Shown here in pieces: positions 42,586 through 51,908 of a stretch of 64,000 bases of DNA (its first letter is position 1; each line of letters begins with the position of its first letter). A program made the position numbers and the translations under genes. The notes under the pieces are model-generated. The model saw nothing but the letters and a program-made list of their open reading frames with translations, was not told the DNA's origin and did no database searches. Source of the stretch: an uncultured Clostridia bacterium (GTDB taxonomy: Bacteria; Bacillota; Clostridia; Christensenellales; CAG-314); assembly GCA_947586855.1 (NCBI GenBank), contig CANPXV010000007.1, positions 1 through 64,000 of the forward strand. The letters are read 5' to 3'.

Positions 42586-44532
42586 ATGACAATGCAGCAA
42601 ATGGTCGATCAACTCAACAAATGGGCCTATCAGTACTATGTTCTGGACGATCCATCTGTGCCCGATACCACCTACGATGCGCTGTACGATCAGCTTGTGC
42701 TGTTGGAAAAGCAAACAGGCGTCGTCCTGCCCGACAGTCCCACTCGCAGGGTGGGCGGAGAGCCGCTTAAAGGCTTTGTGCAGCACAACCACCTCAAAAG
42801 GCTGTACAGTCTGGACAAGGTGCAGAGCTTCGGCGAGCTGCATGATTGGGTGGACCGTGTGCAAAAGGCGCTGGGCAAAACGGAGTTTACCGTGGAGTTG
42901 AAGTACGACGGCCTCACCGTCAACGTGACCTATCGCAACGGGCAGATGACGGGCGCCGCCACAAGAGGCAACGGCGTTGTGGGCGAGGACATCACCGAGC
43001 AGGTCAAGACCATACGTTCGGTGCCGCTTACCGTGCCCTTTGACGGCGTATGCGAGTTGCAGGGCGAGGGCATCATGCGGCTGTCCGTTTTGCGCCGCTA
43101 CAACGCCGCCCACCCCGACGACGCTCTCAAAAACGCACGCAATGCCGCCGCCGGTGCGATACGCAACCTCAACCCCAAGGTGACGGCGGAGCGCAATCTG
43201 GACGTGGTGTTTTACAGCAACGGCTATCAGGAGGGGCTGCCCGTCTCCTCGCAAACGCAGCTGGTGGATTTTTTGCGTTCGTGCGGATTTTTGACCAACA
43301 ACGTGTTCCAAAAGGCGTACAACTACGAGCAGATCAAGGCGATAATAGAGCAAATCGGGCAGGATCGCCCCAACTACGACTTTTTGATAGACGGCGTCGT
43401 CATCAAGGTAAACGATTTTGCCCTGCGAGAGCAGCTTGGCTACACGGACAAATTTCCCAAATGGGCCGTGGCCTACAAGTTTGACGCCGAGCAGGTCACC
43501 ACCGAGCTGTTGGATGTCGATTGGCAGGTGGGGCGCACGGGCAAACTTACCCCCATCGGCAAAATGGAGCCTGTGGAGCTGTGCGGGGCCACCATCAGGC
43601 GTGCCACCCTCAACAACTACGGCGATATCATACGCAAACGCCTCAAAAAGCATGCTTTGGTGTTTTTGCGGCGCAGCAACGACGTCATACCGGAAGTGCT
43701 TGGTGCCGCCGAGGAGGGCGGCGAGGCCATCGAACGCCCAACCGTGTGCCCTGCGTGCGGATCCCCCTTGCAGCAAGTGGGGGCCAATCTCTATTGCACC
43801 AACGCCGAGCATTGCCGTCCGCAGATAGTGTCCCGTATCGCTCACTATTGCTCCAAAAACGCCTGCGACATCGACGGTATCAGCGACAAAACGGTAGAGC
43901 TGTTGGTGGACAAACTGGGCGTGCGCTCCGTGGCCGACTTGTACGACCTCACAGAGGAGCAGCTTGGCTCGGTGTTTGTTTCGGGCGGACGAGAGTCCAA
44001 AAAGGCGCAAAACGTCCTTCTCGCCATCGAAAACAGCAAAAAAGTGCCCCTTGCGCAGTTTATTTTTGCGCTGGGGCTGGACAACGTCGGCACTGTAACT
44101 GCACGGGATCTGGCCGCCCGCTTCGGCAGCGTACAAAATCTGGCCGCCGCCACAGCCGAGCAGCTTGTTGCCATCAACGGCGTTGGCGACGTGGTGGCCG
44201 AAGGCATAGTGCAATTTTTTGCAGAGCCGCAAAACCGAGACATCTTGCAACGTCTGGACGCTTTGGGCATACACCCCACCTATCTTGCCCCGCACACAAG
44301 CGGTGTTTTCAGCGGCAAAAAAGTGGTGCTTACGGGCAGTTTGCAAACGCTGACACGCTCGCAGGCCTCCAAGCTGATAGAGCAAAACGGCGGCGAAACG
44401 GCCTCGTCCGTCAGCAAATCGGTCAATCTGGTGGTGGTGGGCGCCGATGCGGGCAGCAAGCTGGACAAGGCCCGTGCTCTCGGCATCGAAATCATCGACG
44501 AACAGCAATTTTTGTCCCTGCTCAACTCCTGA
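42586..44532 (+). CDS. ligA: NAD-dependent DNA ligase
   Basis: 648 residues. Ia domain, then the adenylation domain with VELKYDGL (active-site Lys106) and the GAIRNLNPK region. OB fold (WQVGRTGKLTPIGKMEPV), a four-Cys zinc finger (CPACG...CTNAEHC), helix-hairpin-helix repeats (GVGDVVAEGI) and a C-terminal BRCT domain (KKVVLTGSLQTLTRSQA). Seals nicks using NAD+. Cotranscribed with pcrA. Confidence 0.97.
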   Translation: MTMQQMVDQLNKWAYQYYVLDDPSVPDTTYDALYDQLVLLEKQTGVVLPDSPTRRVGGEPLKGFVQHNHLKRLYSLDKVQSFGELHDWVDRVQKALGKTEFTVELKYDGLTVNVTYRNGQMTGAATRGNGVVGEDITEQVKTIRSVPLTVPFDGVCELQGEGIMRLSVLRRYNAAHPDDALKNARNAAAGAIRNLNPKVTAERNLDVVFYSNGYQEGLPVSSQTQLVDFLRSCGFLTNNVFQKAYNYEQIKAIIEQIGQDRPNYDFLIDGVVIKVNDFALREQLGYTDKFPKWAVAYKFDAEQVTTELLDVDWQVGRTGKLTPIGKMEPVELCGATIRRATLNNYGDIIRKRLKKHALVFLRRSNDVIPEVLGAAEEGGEAIERPTVCPACGSPLQQVGANLYCTNAEHCRPQIVSRIAHYCSKNACDIDGISDKTVELLVDKLGVRSVADLYDLTEEQLGSVFVSGGRESKKAQNVLLAIENSKKVPLAQFIFALGLDNVGTVTARDLAARFGSVQNLAAATAEQLVAINGVGDVVAEGIVQFFAEPQNRDILQRLDALGIHPTYLAPHTSGVFSGKKVVLTGSLQTLTRSQASKLIEQNGGETASSVSKSVNLVVVGADAGSKLDKARALGIEIIDEQQFLSLLNS

Positions 44533-44635
44533 CCCACCCCTTTGCTGCACAAGATAGCCCTTTGCCCCCTGCGCCTTGCCCCTTTGTTGCGCAAAGAACC
44601 ACAACATCGCATGTGGAATAATTTCAGACACCCAC

Positions 44636-44677
44636 CCCGAATATCTTTTTTCAAACCGAAAAAAAACGATATTCGGG
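44636..44677. repeat. Strong inverted repeat after ligA
   Basis: CCCGAATATC pairs with GATATTCGGG; inside, T6 can pair with the A8 run, giving a stem of about 16 bp. No T-run follows, so classical termination is unlikely on the + strand. GGAATAATTTCAGACA just before it (44615-44630) resembles the palindromic repeat family. Confidence 0.6.
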
Positions 44678-44817
44678 ATCCCGCAGACGGCTCACGCCGC
44701 CTGTTTTCATTTCGCCACTTTTTCGCTCGATCCCTGACCCACAAATTGCTCTCCCCACTCTCTTTCTTCCTCTTTTTTCTCTCCCTTTTTTCTTCTCTTT
44801 CTTTTCTCTTTCATTTT

Positions 44818-45174
44818 TTTGATTTTTCTTTTTTCTCCCGCCCGCCCATTTTTCGTCGCTTAATTTCTCACCCATCTCTCAAATTTTAATATTTTTTTGT
44901 AATTTTTTCCATATTCTTCTCGCATTTTTTCTCTTTTTCTCGCCGCCGATAACCTCACCCTCGTCCGCCGCCTCCTTTCTCCCTTCCTCTATCCTCTATT
45001 CTCTCTTCTCTCTTTTTATCTTTCTCCCTCTCTTTTCTCTCTTTTATTTTTTTCTTTGATTTTTCTTTTTTCTCCCGCCCGCCAAATCTCCGTTCTCAAA
45101 CTCAAATTTTAATAATTTTTTGTAATTTTTTTCCTGTTCTTCTCGCATTTTTCTCGCCGCCGATACCCTCACCC
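44818..45174 (+). repeat. Direct duplication, copies at 44818-44961 and 45056-45174
   Basis: Both copies run TTGATTTTTCTTTTTTCTCC, CGCCCGCC, CAAATTTTAATA, TTTTTTGTAATTTTTT, TTCTTCTCGCATTTTT and CTCGCCGCCGATA in the same order, spaced about 238 bp apart. Confidence 0.75.
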
Positions 45175-45409
45175 ACTCGCCCCCTCTCTTTTTTTCTTCT
45201 CTCTCTTCCTTCTCCTCTCTCTTTCTTCCTCTTTTTTCTCTCCCTTCTTTTTTCTTTTTTTCTTTTCTATCTTTTATTTTCCCCCTTTTCTTTCTTCCCA
45301 CCGCCCGTTTTCGCCGAGGGCCGCTCGGTGTTTTTGCGCTATCCCGCTTTTCGGGTGTGGCGGATAATAAATAATAATATATTTACACTATATTTTCGCT
45401 CAATATCGA

Positions 45410-45438
45410 TTGAAAAAATTTTTTCTCTGTGCTACAAT
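45410..45438 (+). promoter_or_regulatory. Promoter of the yicC-gmk core operon
   Basis: TTGAAA (45410-45415), 17-bp spacer, TACAAT (45433-45438), 31 nt before the yicC ATG. Confidence 0.8.
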
Positions 45439-45468
45439 ATACTATTGAGAAATATCGGAGCGCAAATC

Positions 45469-46347
45469 ATGAAAAGTATGACAGGTTACGGCAAGGCCAC
45501 CGTCTTGCGAGACAACCGAGAGCTCACGGTGGAGCTCAAAACCGTCAACCACCGTTTTTTGGACATTTCCACCAAGATCCCCCGCACGTTCATTTCCTGC
45601 GAGGACATCATTCGCAACGTTTTGGCCAAGGGGTTGTCTCGGGGGCATGTGGACGTGTTTCTCAACTACACCCGTGTGGGCGATTCGGACAAGCGTGTCG
45701 TCGTGGACGCAGCCCTTGCGCAGCAATATGTCGATGCGGCGCACAGTCTCAGTCAGGCCTTTCCGGAGTTGCATCACGATTTCAACATCAGCGCCCTTAT
45801 GCGTGCCGGTGACGTGCTGTCGCTGCAACAGGTGGATGAGGACGACGCCGTTTTGCGAGAAATGGTGGCGGAGGCCATGCAAAGTGCGGTGGACAACCTC
45901 AACGCCATGAGGGAGACAGAGGGCAACGCTCTGCAAAAGGACTTGCTGTCCAAGATAGACGTCGTGGAGGCCCTGCTTGCCCGTGCGGAGGGCTTTGCCC
46001 CCAAGGTGGCCGAGCAATATCGCACCCGATTGCAGGCACGTCTTGCCGAGGCGTTGGGAGATATCGAGCTGGACGAAGGCAAGCTGGCCAACGAAGTGTG
46101 TCTGTTTGCCGACAAATCCTGTATCGACGAGGAGATCACTCGTCTGCACAGCCACATCGCCCACGCCCGAGAGATACTTCATTCGGACGGGCCCGTGGGG
46201 CGCAAGCTGGATTTTTTGGTGCAGGAGTTCAACCGAGAGGCCAACACCATATGCAGCAAATCTGCCGACCTCGACCTGACCAACGTTGCGTTGGAAATGA
46301 AAAACGAGATAGAAAAGATCCGCGAACAAGTACAAAATTTGGAATAA
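45469..46347 (+). CDS. yicC: YicC/YloC-family endoribonuclease
   Basis: 292 residues. It starts MKSMTGYGKAT, the hallmark of the family, and ends with the conserved HIAHAREILHSDGPVGRKLD and FLVQEFNREANTICSKS. YicC proteins are RNases acting in mRNA and sRNA turnover. CGGAG precedes the ATG at 45469; the frame upstream is intergenic. In most Firmicutes remA lies between yicC and gmk. Here the gap is only 25 bp and remA is absent. Confidence 0.93.
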   Translation: MKSMTGYGKATVLRDNRELTVELKTVNHRFLDISTKIPRTFISCEDIIRNVLAKGLSRGHVDVFLNYTRVGDSDKRVVVDAALAQQYVDAAHSLSQAFPELHHDFNISALMRAGDVLSLQQVDEDDAVLREMVAEAMQSAVDNLNAMRETEGNALQKDLLSKIDVVEALLARAEGFAPKVAEQYRTRLQARLAEALGDIELDEGKLANEVCLFADKSCIDEEITRLHSHIAHAREILHSDGPVGRKLDFLVQEFNREANTICSKSADLDLTNVALEMKNEIEKIREQVQNLE

Positions 46348-46372
46348 AATCCACAGGAGATAAGACAAAATT

Positions 46373-46945
46373 ATGGAAGAAAAGAAACAAGGCAAGCTGA
46401 TAATCATTTCCGGTCCAAGCGGAGCGGGAAAGGGAACGATATGCGCCGAGCTTATGCGGCAGATGCCCGATCTGGTGCTGTCCTGTTCCGTAACAACCCG
46501 TGCACCCCGTGCCAACGAGCGCAGGGATCGCAGCTATTTTTTCGTGTCGGAGGAGACTTTTCTCGATATGGTGCGCAAAAACGAGCTGTTGGAGTACGAC
46601 CAGCACTTCGAAAACTACTACGGCACACCCAAAAAGTTTGTGGTGGATATGCTCAACTTCGGCAAGGACGTCATTTTGGAAATTGACGTCAAGGGTGCGT
46701 TGCAGGTCAAGCAAAACTATCAGGACAGCATTTTGTTCTTCATCGAGGCCCCCAGCGAGCAGGCCCTCTACGAGCGCCTCAAAAAGAGAGGCTCCGAAAG
46801 CGAAGATAAAATTCAGATCCGCATGGCACGCAACAAGTTGGAGCTGGCGCAGCGTCACAAGTACGACTACTGCATCATGAACGACGACGTGGACAGGGCC
46901 GTGGCGGAAATCATAGACATTTTGAAGCAAAGGAGAGAAAAATGA
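46373..46945 (+). CDS. gmk: Guanylate kinase
   Basis: 190 residues. P-loop GPSGAGKGT, the GMP-binding block SVTTRAPRANERRDRSYFFV, and VILEIDVKGALQVK with the lid region KKRGSESEDKIQIR. Phosphorylates GMP to GDP. The stop overlaps rpoZ by 4 bp (ATGA). Confidence 0.97.
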   Translation: MEEKKQGKLIIISGPSGAGKGTICAELMRQMPDLVLSCSVTTRAPRANERRDRSYFFVSEETFLDMVRKNELLEYDQHFENYYGTPKKFVVDMLNFGKDVILEIDVKGALQVKQNYQDSILFFIEAPSEQALYERLKKRGSESEDKIQIRMARNKLELAQRHKYDYCIMNDDVDRAVAEIIDILKQRREK

Positions 46946-47127
46946 TAACCAAACCTCCCATTGACGAACTGACCGAAAAGGCCGGCGACAAGTACACGCT
47001 TTGCTGCGTGGTGGCCAAGCGCGCCAAGGAGCTTAACAACAGCCCCGAGCTGCCGCAAAACTTCAAGCCCATCACCTACGCCGCAGGAGAATTTGACGAC
47101 GGCATAACGGAAATCGCCAAAAAGTGA
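46942..47127 (+). CDS. rpoZ: RNA polymerase omega subunit
   Basis: 61 residues, a short omega: MITKPPIDELTEKAGDKYTL, then CCVVAKRAKELNNSPEL with the conserved KRARE-like motif as KRAKEL. It assists assembly of the beta' subunit. Overlaps gmk by 4 bp and coaBC by 1 bp, the usual position. Confidence 0.9.
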   Translation: MITKPPIDELTEKAGDKYTLCCVVAKRAKELNNSPELPQNFKPITYAAGEFDDGITEIAKK

Positions 47128-48305
47128 TGAGACTTTCGGGTAAAAACATAGTTGTGGGCGTAACGGGCGGCATAGCTGTCTACAAGGTGTGTCAGCTTGT
47201 GCGCCTCTTCAAAAAATTGGGTGCCAACGTGGACGTCATCATGACGAAAAATGCCACGCAATTTGTCACGCCGCTCACCTTCGAGACCCTTTCCAACCGT
47301 CCGGTTGTCACGGATATGTTCAAAAGGGGCGGCCATTGGGAGGTGGAGCACATTTCCCTTGCCAAAAAAGCCGACCTTTTTGTGGTAAGTCCCGCAACGG
47401 CCAACATTGTGGGCAAGCTGGCCAACGGCATTGCCGACGACATGTTGTCCACAACCCTCATGGCGACCACTGCGCCCATTGTGCTGTGCCCCGCCATGAA
47501 TGTCAACATGTACCGCAGCAAGAGCTTCAACGCCAATTTGCAAAAGCTGACGGAGCGAGGTGTGCATGTGGTGCAGTCGGAGACGGGCTTTCTGGCGTGC
47601 GGCGACGTGGGCGAGGGCCGTATGGCCGAGCCGGAGACCATCTTGCAGCATTGTTTGCAGATTATCAGCCCCGTGTGGGATATGGAGGGCAAGCGTGTGT
47701 TGGTCACTTGCGGCGCCACGATAGAGAAGTTGGACGACGTCAGGTACATCACCAATTTTTCCAGCGGCAAAATGGGCGCAAGCGTGGTGCAGGCGGCCTT
47801 GGACAGGGGAGCGGAAGTCACGGCCGTTTGCGGCAATCACACCGCCCCGATAGACCCCCGTGCGCATATCGTGGAGGTGCAGACCACCCAACAAATGCTG
47901 GATGCCGTGCTGGACGCAGCGCCCCAACAGGATATTTTTGTTTTGGCGGGCGCCCCTTGCGACTATCGACCCGAAAGCGTTTCTCCCACCAAGCTGAAAG
48001 CGGACTCTCTCACGCTGACTTTTGTCAAAAACCCCGATATTGCCCGCATTTTGGGCAAAAAAAAAGGAGAAAAATTTTTGTGCATTTTTGCCGCCGAAAC
48101 GGATAACGGCTTGGCCAACGCCCGCAGCAAATTGCAAAGCAAGCATGCCGACCTGGCGGTGCTCAACGACGTCAAGCACAACGACGTGTTCGGCAGCGAC
48201 ACAAACGTCGTCACCTTTGTCACCAAAGAGGGTGCCACCGACTATCCGCAGATGTCCAAGGCGGATGTGGCGCAGCTGATTTTGGACAGGGCGTTGGGCA
48301 AATGA
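47127..48305 (+). CDS. coaBC: Bifunctional phosphopantothenoylcysteine decarboxylase/synthetase
   Basis: 392 residues. The N-terminal CoaC half has VGVTGGIAVYK, PAMNVNMY and the active-site Cys loop GFLACGDVGEGRM. The C-terminal CoaB half has VLVTCGATIEKLDDVRYITN, FSSGKMG and FVKNPDI. It joins cysteine to phosphopantothenate with CTP and decarboxylates the product for coenzyme A. The ATG at 47127 overlaps the rpoZ stop by 1 nt. The strand motif normally AAVADYRP reads AGAPCDYRPES here. Confidence 0.94.
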   Translation: MRLSGKNIVVGVTGGIAVYKVCQLVRLFKKLGANVDVIMTKNATQFVTPLTFETLSNRPVVTDMFKRGGHWEVEHISLAKKADLFVVSPATANIVGKLANGIADDMLSTTLMATTAPIVLCPAMNVNMYRSKSFNANLQKLTERGVHVVQSETGFLACGDVGEGRMAEPETILQHCLQIISPVWDMEGKRVLVTCGATIEKLDDVRYITNFSSGKMGASVVQAALDRGAEVTAVCGNHTAPIDPRAHIVEVQTTQQMLDAVLDAAPQQDIFVLAGAPCDYRPESVSPTKLKADSLTLTFVKNPDIARILGKKKGEKFLCIFAAETDNGLANARSKLQSKHADLAVLNDVKHNDVFGSDTNVVTFVTKEGATDYPQMSKADVAQLILDRALGK

Positions 48306-50500
48306 TATATTCCGTTATTGTAGATTTGTCCGCAAGCGAGGTGGACCGCATATACGACTACAAGGGCGAGGGCTATGCCGTGGGCACCCGAGTTCTGGTC
48401 AGCTTCGGCAAGCGCCAGACAGAGGGCTACATCATCGGCGAAAAGCAAACGTCCGATTGTGACGAAAGCAAGCTCAAACAGATCATTCGCCCGTTGGAGG
48501 ACTTTCCCGCCATATCGCAGCAGTTGTTGCAGTTGGGCAGCTACATGCGCAGCGAGTATCACTTGCGCTGGGCAGATGTGCTGAGGCTGTTTATCCCTGC
48601 GGAAATGCGCGGCAGCAGGGTGAGGGCGCTATCCAAGCAGCAGATATGCCTTGCCACCGACGACAGCCTCGATATCATACTCAACTCACTAAAACCCAAC
48701 GCCACCATGCAAAGGGATTTGGTGACTTTTTTGTATCTCAACGGCGCAACGCTTGCCGAGACGCTCAACAAGGAGTTCGGCGCAAGTGCGCTCAAAGCCC
48801 TCAAAGACAAGGGCATTGTCTCCTCGCAACAGATCGTGATACGCCGCACCCCCTACAAGGACCTTGCGGTGGGCAAAGCGGACAAAAAGCAGTTGCTGCC
48901 CGCCCAACAGCACGCCGTGGACACGGTGCTATCCAACAGACAAGGGCGCTTTTTGCTGCACGGAGTGACGGGCAGCGGCAAGACGGAAGTGTACCTCACG
49001 GTCATCGAAAGGATAGTGCAGCAGGGCAAGACGTGCATCATGCTTGTGCCGGAAATTTCCCTCACGCCCAACATGTTGCGGCAGCTGAGGGAGCGCTTTG
49101 GCGATACGGTGGCATTGTTGCACAGCGGCTTGTCCGTGGGAGAACGGTATGACGAGTGGCTACGCCTCAAAAACGGCGAGGCGCAGATAGCCGTCGGCGC
49201 TCGCAGTGCGGTGTTTGCCCCGTTGGAGAACATCGGCGCCATCATCATCGACGAGGAGCACGACAGCAGCTACATATCCGACTTCAACCCCCGCTACAAC
49301 ACGTTGGACGTGGCGGACTACCGTGCCAAACAAAACGGTGCGCTGTTGCTTTTGGGCAGCGCCACCCCCAGCCTGGGCAGTTACTATATGGCGCAAAAGG
49401 GACAGTTGCAGCTTATCGAGATGCCCGAGCGTATCAACAAGCAGCCCCTGCCCAAGGTAGAGATCGTGGATATGTCCTGGGAGACGAGGCGGGGCAACCG
49501 CAGCATATTTTCCTCCCTGCTTAAACAGCGCCTTGCCGAGACCATACAGGCGGGCAATCAGGCAATGCTGTTTCTCAACCGACGGGGCTACTCGTCATTT
49601 TTGATGTGCACCAAATGCGGCTATGTGGCCAAGTGCACCGATTGCGACGTCAGCCTGACGGTGCACCGAGACGACAACATGCTCAAATGTCACTATTGCG
49701 GCAAGCGGTTCTACATGCTGGACCAATGCCCCAACTGCAAGCAGCGCAGTTTTCGCCAGGGCAAGATAGGCACCCAGCAGATAGAGCAGCTGCTCAAAGA
49801 GATGTTTCCCGATGTCAAGGTGCTGCGCATGGACGCCGACACCACCCAGACCAAGGAAAGTCACGGCAAAATTCTCGAAGCCTTTCGCAATGGCGAGGCG
49901 CAGATACTTGTGGGCACCCAGATGATCGCCAAGGGACACGATTTTCCCAAGGTGACGTTGGTGGGCATTTTGGACGGCGACCAAAGCCTTCACCACTCGG
50001 ACTATCTTGCCACCGAGCGCACCTTTCAGCTCATCACGCAGGTGGCGGGGCGCAGCGGACGGGACAAGGACGTGGGCACAGTGGTGCTGCAAACCTACAC
50101 ACCCACTCACTATTGTTTGCAATTGGCCGCCCGGCAGGACTATGTCGGCTTTTACCGCAAGGAAATCAACCTGCGAGAGGCCGCATCCTTCCCACCCTTT
50201 TCGGAGATACTGCGCATCTTGTACACCGGCGAGAAGGAGAAGGACTGCATCGACCTGCTTACCGAGCAGTACGCCGAGCTGACCGACCTCAAAGGCAAAT
50301 ATCCCGCTGCGTTTCTGTATATGGACAAAATGCGCTGTCCGTTGAAGCGTGCGGAAAACAAATTTCGGTTCCAGATACTCATCAAATTGCAAAAGGACAG
50401 CCTCAAACAGCTGATCCCGCAGATATACGCCGTGTGCGACGGCAAAAAACGCTCCGGCGTGCAAGTTTCGGTGGAGCGCAATCCGCAAAATCTATCCTGA
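48302..50500 (+). CDS. priA: Primosomal helicase PriA
   Basis: 732 residues. N-terminal DNA-binding domains, then Walker A LLHGVTGSGKTEVYL, IIIDEEHDSSY (DEEH box), two zinc sites (CTKCGYVAKCTDC and CHYCGKRFYMLDQCPNC), and VLRMDADTT, GTQMIAKGHDFP and QVAGRSGR. It restarts collapsed replication forks. The ATG overlaps the coaBC stop by 4 bp. Confidence 0.96.
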   Translation: MIYSVIVDLSASEVDRIYDYKGEGYAVGTRVLVSFGKRQTEGYIIGEKQTSDCDESKLKQIIRPLEDFPAISQQLLQLGSYMRSEYHLRWADVLRLFIPAEMRGSRVRALSKQQICLATDDSLDIILNSLKPNATMQRDLVTFLYLNGATLAETLNKEFGASALKALKDKGIVSSQQIVIRRTPYKDLAVGKADKKQLLPAQQHAVDTVLSNRQGRFLLHGVTGSGKTEVYLTVIERIVQQGKTCIMLVPEISLTPNMLRQLRERFGDTVALLHSGLSVGERYDEWLRLKNGEAQIAVGARSAVFAPLENIGAIIIDEEHDSSYISDFNPRYNTLDVADYRAKQNGALLLLGSATPSLGSYYMAQKGQLQLIEMPERINKQPLPKVEIVDMSWETRRGNRSIFSSLLKQRLAETIQAGNQAMLFLNRRGYSSFLMCTKCGYVAKCTDCDVSLTVHRDDNMLKCHYCGKRFYMLDQCPNCKQRSFRQGKIGTQQIEQLLKEMFPDVKVLRMDADTTQTKESHGKILEAFRNGEAQILVGTQMIAKGHDFPKVTLVGILDGDQSLHHSDYLATERTFQLITQVAGRSGRDKDVGTVVLQTYTPTHYCLQLAARQDYVGFYRKEINLREAASFPPFSEILRILYTGEKEKDCIDLLTEQYAELTDLKGKYPAAFLYMDKMRCPLKRAENKFRFQILIKLQKDSLKQLIPQIYAVCDGKKRSGVQVSVERNPQNLS

Positions 50501-50510
50501 CAGGTGATTT

Positions 50511-50969
50511 ATGGCAAAACGAAACATTCTCAAAATGGGCGATCCCCTTCTTCGCAAAGTATGCAAACCCGTCGATACCTTCGACGTCAAGCTGTGGCGG
50601 CTCATTGACGACATGACAGACACTCTGCATGCAGTGGGCGGTCTGGGGCTTGCTGCGCCGCAGGTGGGCATGCTCAAACGTGTGTGCATTGTAGAGTACG
50701 ACGATCAACACTTCGAGCTGGTCAACCCCGTGCTTGTGCACAGCTCGGGCAAGTGCGTGGATAACGAGGGCTGCCTGTCCGTGCCGGGGTTCAGGGGGCT
50801 GGTGGAGCGTCCCGAAAGCATCGATGTGGAGTATTTCGACCGCTTCGGCAAAAAACACCATCAACATGCCGAAGGCTACTTTGCCCGAGTGTTTTTGCAC
50901 GAGATGGACCACTTGGACGGCATTTTGTTTGCAGATAAGATGATAAAGAAGATAATCGACGACGACTGA
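50511..50969 (+). CDS. def: Peptide deformylase
   Basis: 152 residues. All three motifs are intact: GLAAPQVG, EGCLSVPG and HEMDHLDG, supplying the Cys and two His metal ligands and the catalytic Glu. Removes the N-formyl group from new proteins. Lies 10 bp after priA and 15 bp before fmt, the enzyme that adds the formyl group. Confidence 0.97.
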   Translation: MAKRNILKMGDPLLRKVCKPVDTFDVKLWRLIDDMTDTLHAVGGLGLAAPQVGMLKRVCIVEYDDQHFELVNPVLVHSSGKCVDNEGCLSVPGFRGLVERPESIDVEYFDRFGKKHHQHAEGYFARVFLHEMDHLDGILFADKMIKKIIDDD

Positions 50970-50984
50970 TACGGGGGGGGCGCA

Positions 50985-51908
50985 ATGAAGGTTGTATTTT
51001 TGGGCACACCCGATTTCGGCGTGCCCGCCATGGACAAGATAAGCCAACATCATACGATAGTGGGCGTGGTGTGCCAGCCCGACAAAGTGGGCGCCAGAGG
51101 CAAAACGGAGTTCTGCCCCGTCAAAAAGTATGCCCTCTCCCACAACTTGCCGCTGTTTCAGTTCGAAAAAATATCCCGAGACGGCGCCGAAACGCTTCGT
51201 TCGCTTGGTGCGGACATCATGGTCACGGCGGCATACGGGCAAATCCTCTCGCAGGAGATAATAGATATCGCCCCCCACGGGATAATCAACATTCACGGCT
51301 CGCTGCTGCCCAAGCTGAGGGGAGCGGCCCCCATACAGTACGCTGTGTGGCAGGGATTGTCCCAAACGGGCGTCACGATACTCAACACCGTGCGCAAGGT
51401 GGACGCAGGAGAGATAATTTTGCAAAAAACCCTCGACATCGCCCCCTACGAGACGTGCGGTCAGCTGTTCGAGCGTATGTCGCTGCTGGGTGCGGAGGCC
51501 GTGACAGAGGCGCTGGACCTGATACAGTCCGGCAAAGCGGTGTACACTCCGCAGGACGAAGCTCAAGCCACATTTTGCAGCAAGATAACCGCCGAGCAGG
51601 AGCAGCTGGATTGGTCCCTTTCGGCGACGGAATTGGTCAACCTGGTGCGTGCGCTGTGCCCCAGCCCCTCCGCCTGGACGACGTTGGGCGGCAAACGCCT
51701 CAAAATCTTTGCGCTGCGCCCGTGCGAGCTGCCCTTGGACGGCAGATCGGGCGAGGTGGTGCTGTGCGGCAAAAAGGAGCTGGTCGTCAAATGCGGCCAA
51801 GGTGCTGTGTATGTGACGGACTTGCAGGCGGAGAACTCCAAACGTATGGATATCGCCAGCTTCCTCAACGGCCACAAGGTGCCGACGGGCACCGTTTTGG
51901 GTGAGTGA
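50985..51908 (+). CDS. fmt: Methionyl-tRNA formyltransferase
   Basis: 307 residues. KVVFLGTPDFGVPAM at the start, VCQPDKVGARGK, then the catalytic block INIHGSLLPKLRGAAPIQ, ILNTVRKVDAGEIILQ, and a C-terminal tRNA-binding domain. Formylates Met-tRNAi with 10-formyl-THF. A run of seven G precedes the ATG and may serve as the ribosome site. The stop shares one base with rsmB's start. Confidence 0.95.
   Translation: MKVVFLGTPDFGVPAMDKISQHHTIVGVVCQPDKVGARGKTEFCPVKKYALSHNLPLFQFEKISRDGAETLRSLGADIMVTAAYGQILSQEIIDIAPHGIINIHGSLLPKLRGAAPIQYAVWQGLSQTGVTILNTVRKVDAGEIILQKTLDIAPYETCGQLFERMSLLGAEAVTEALDLIQSGKAVYTPQDEAQATFCSKITAEQEQLDWSLSATELVNLVRALCPSPSAWTTLGGKRLKIFALRPCELPLDGRSGEVVLCGKKELVVKCGQGAVYVTDLQAENSKRMDIASFLNGHKVPTGTVLGE

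Larger units (their letters stand above)
44533..45468. other. Duplicated, pyrimidine-rich intergenic region before yicC
   Basis: Contains a strong hairpin (44636-44677), C/T tracts (44745-44850, 44975-45060, 45180-45300) and a ~120-145 bp duplication. The yicC promoter ends the region. No gene supported. Confidence 0.75.
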
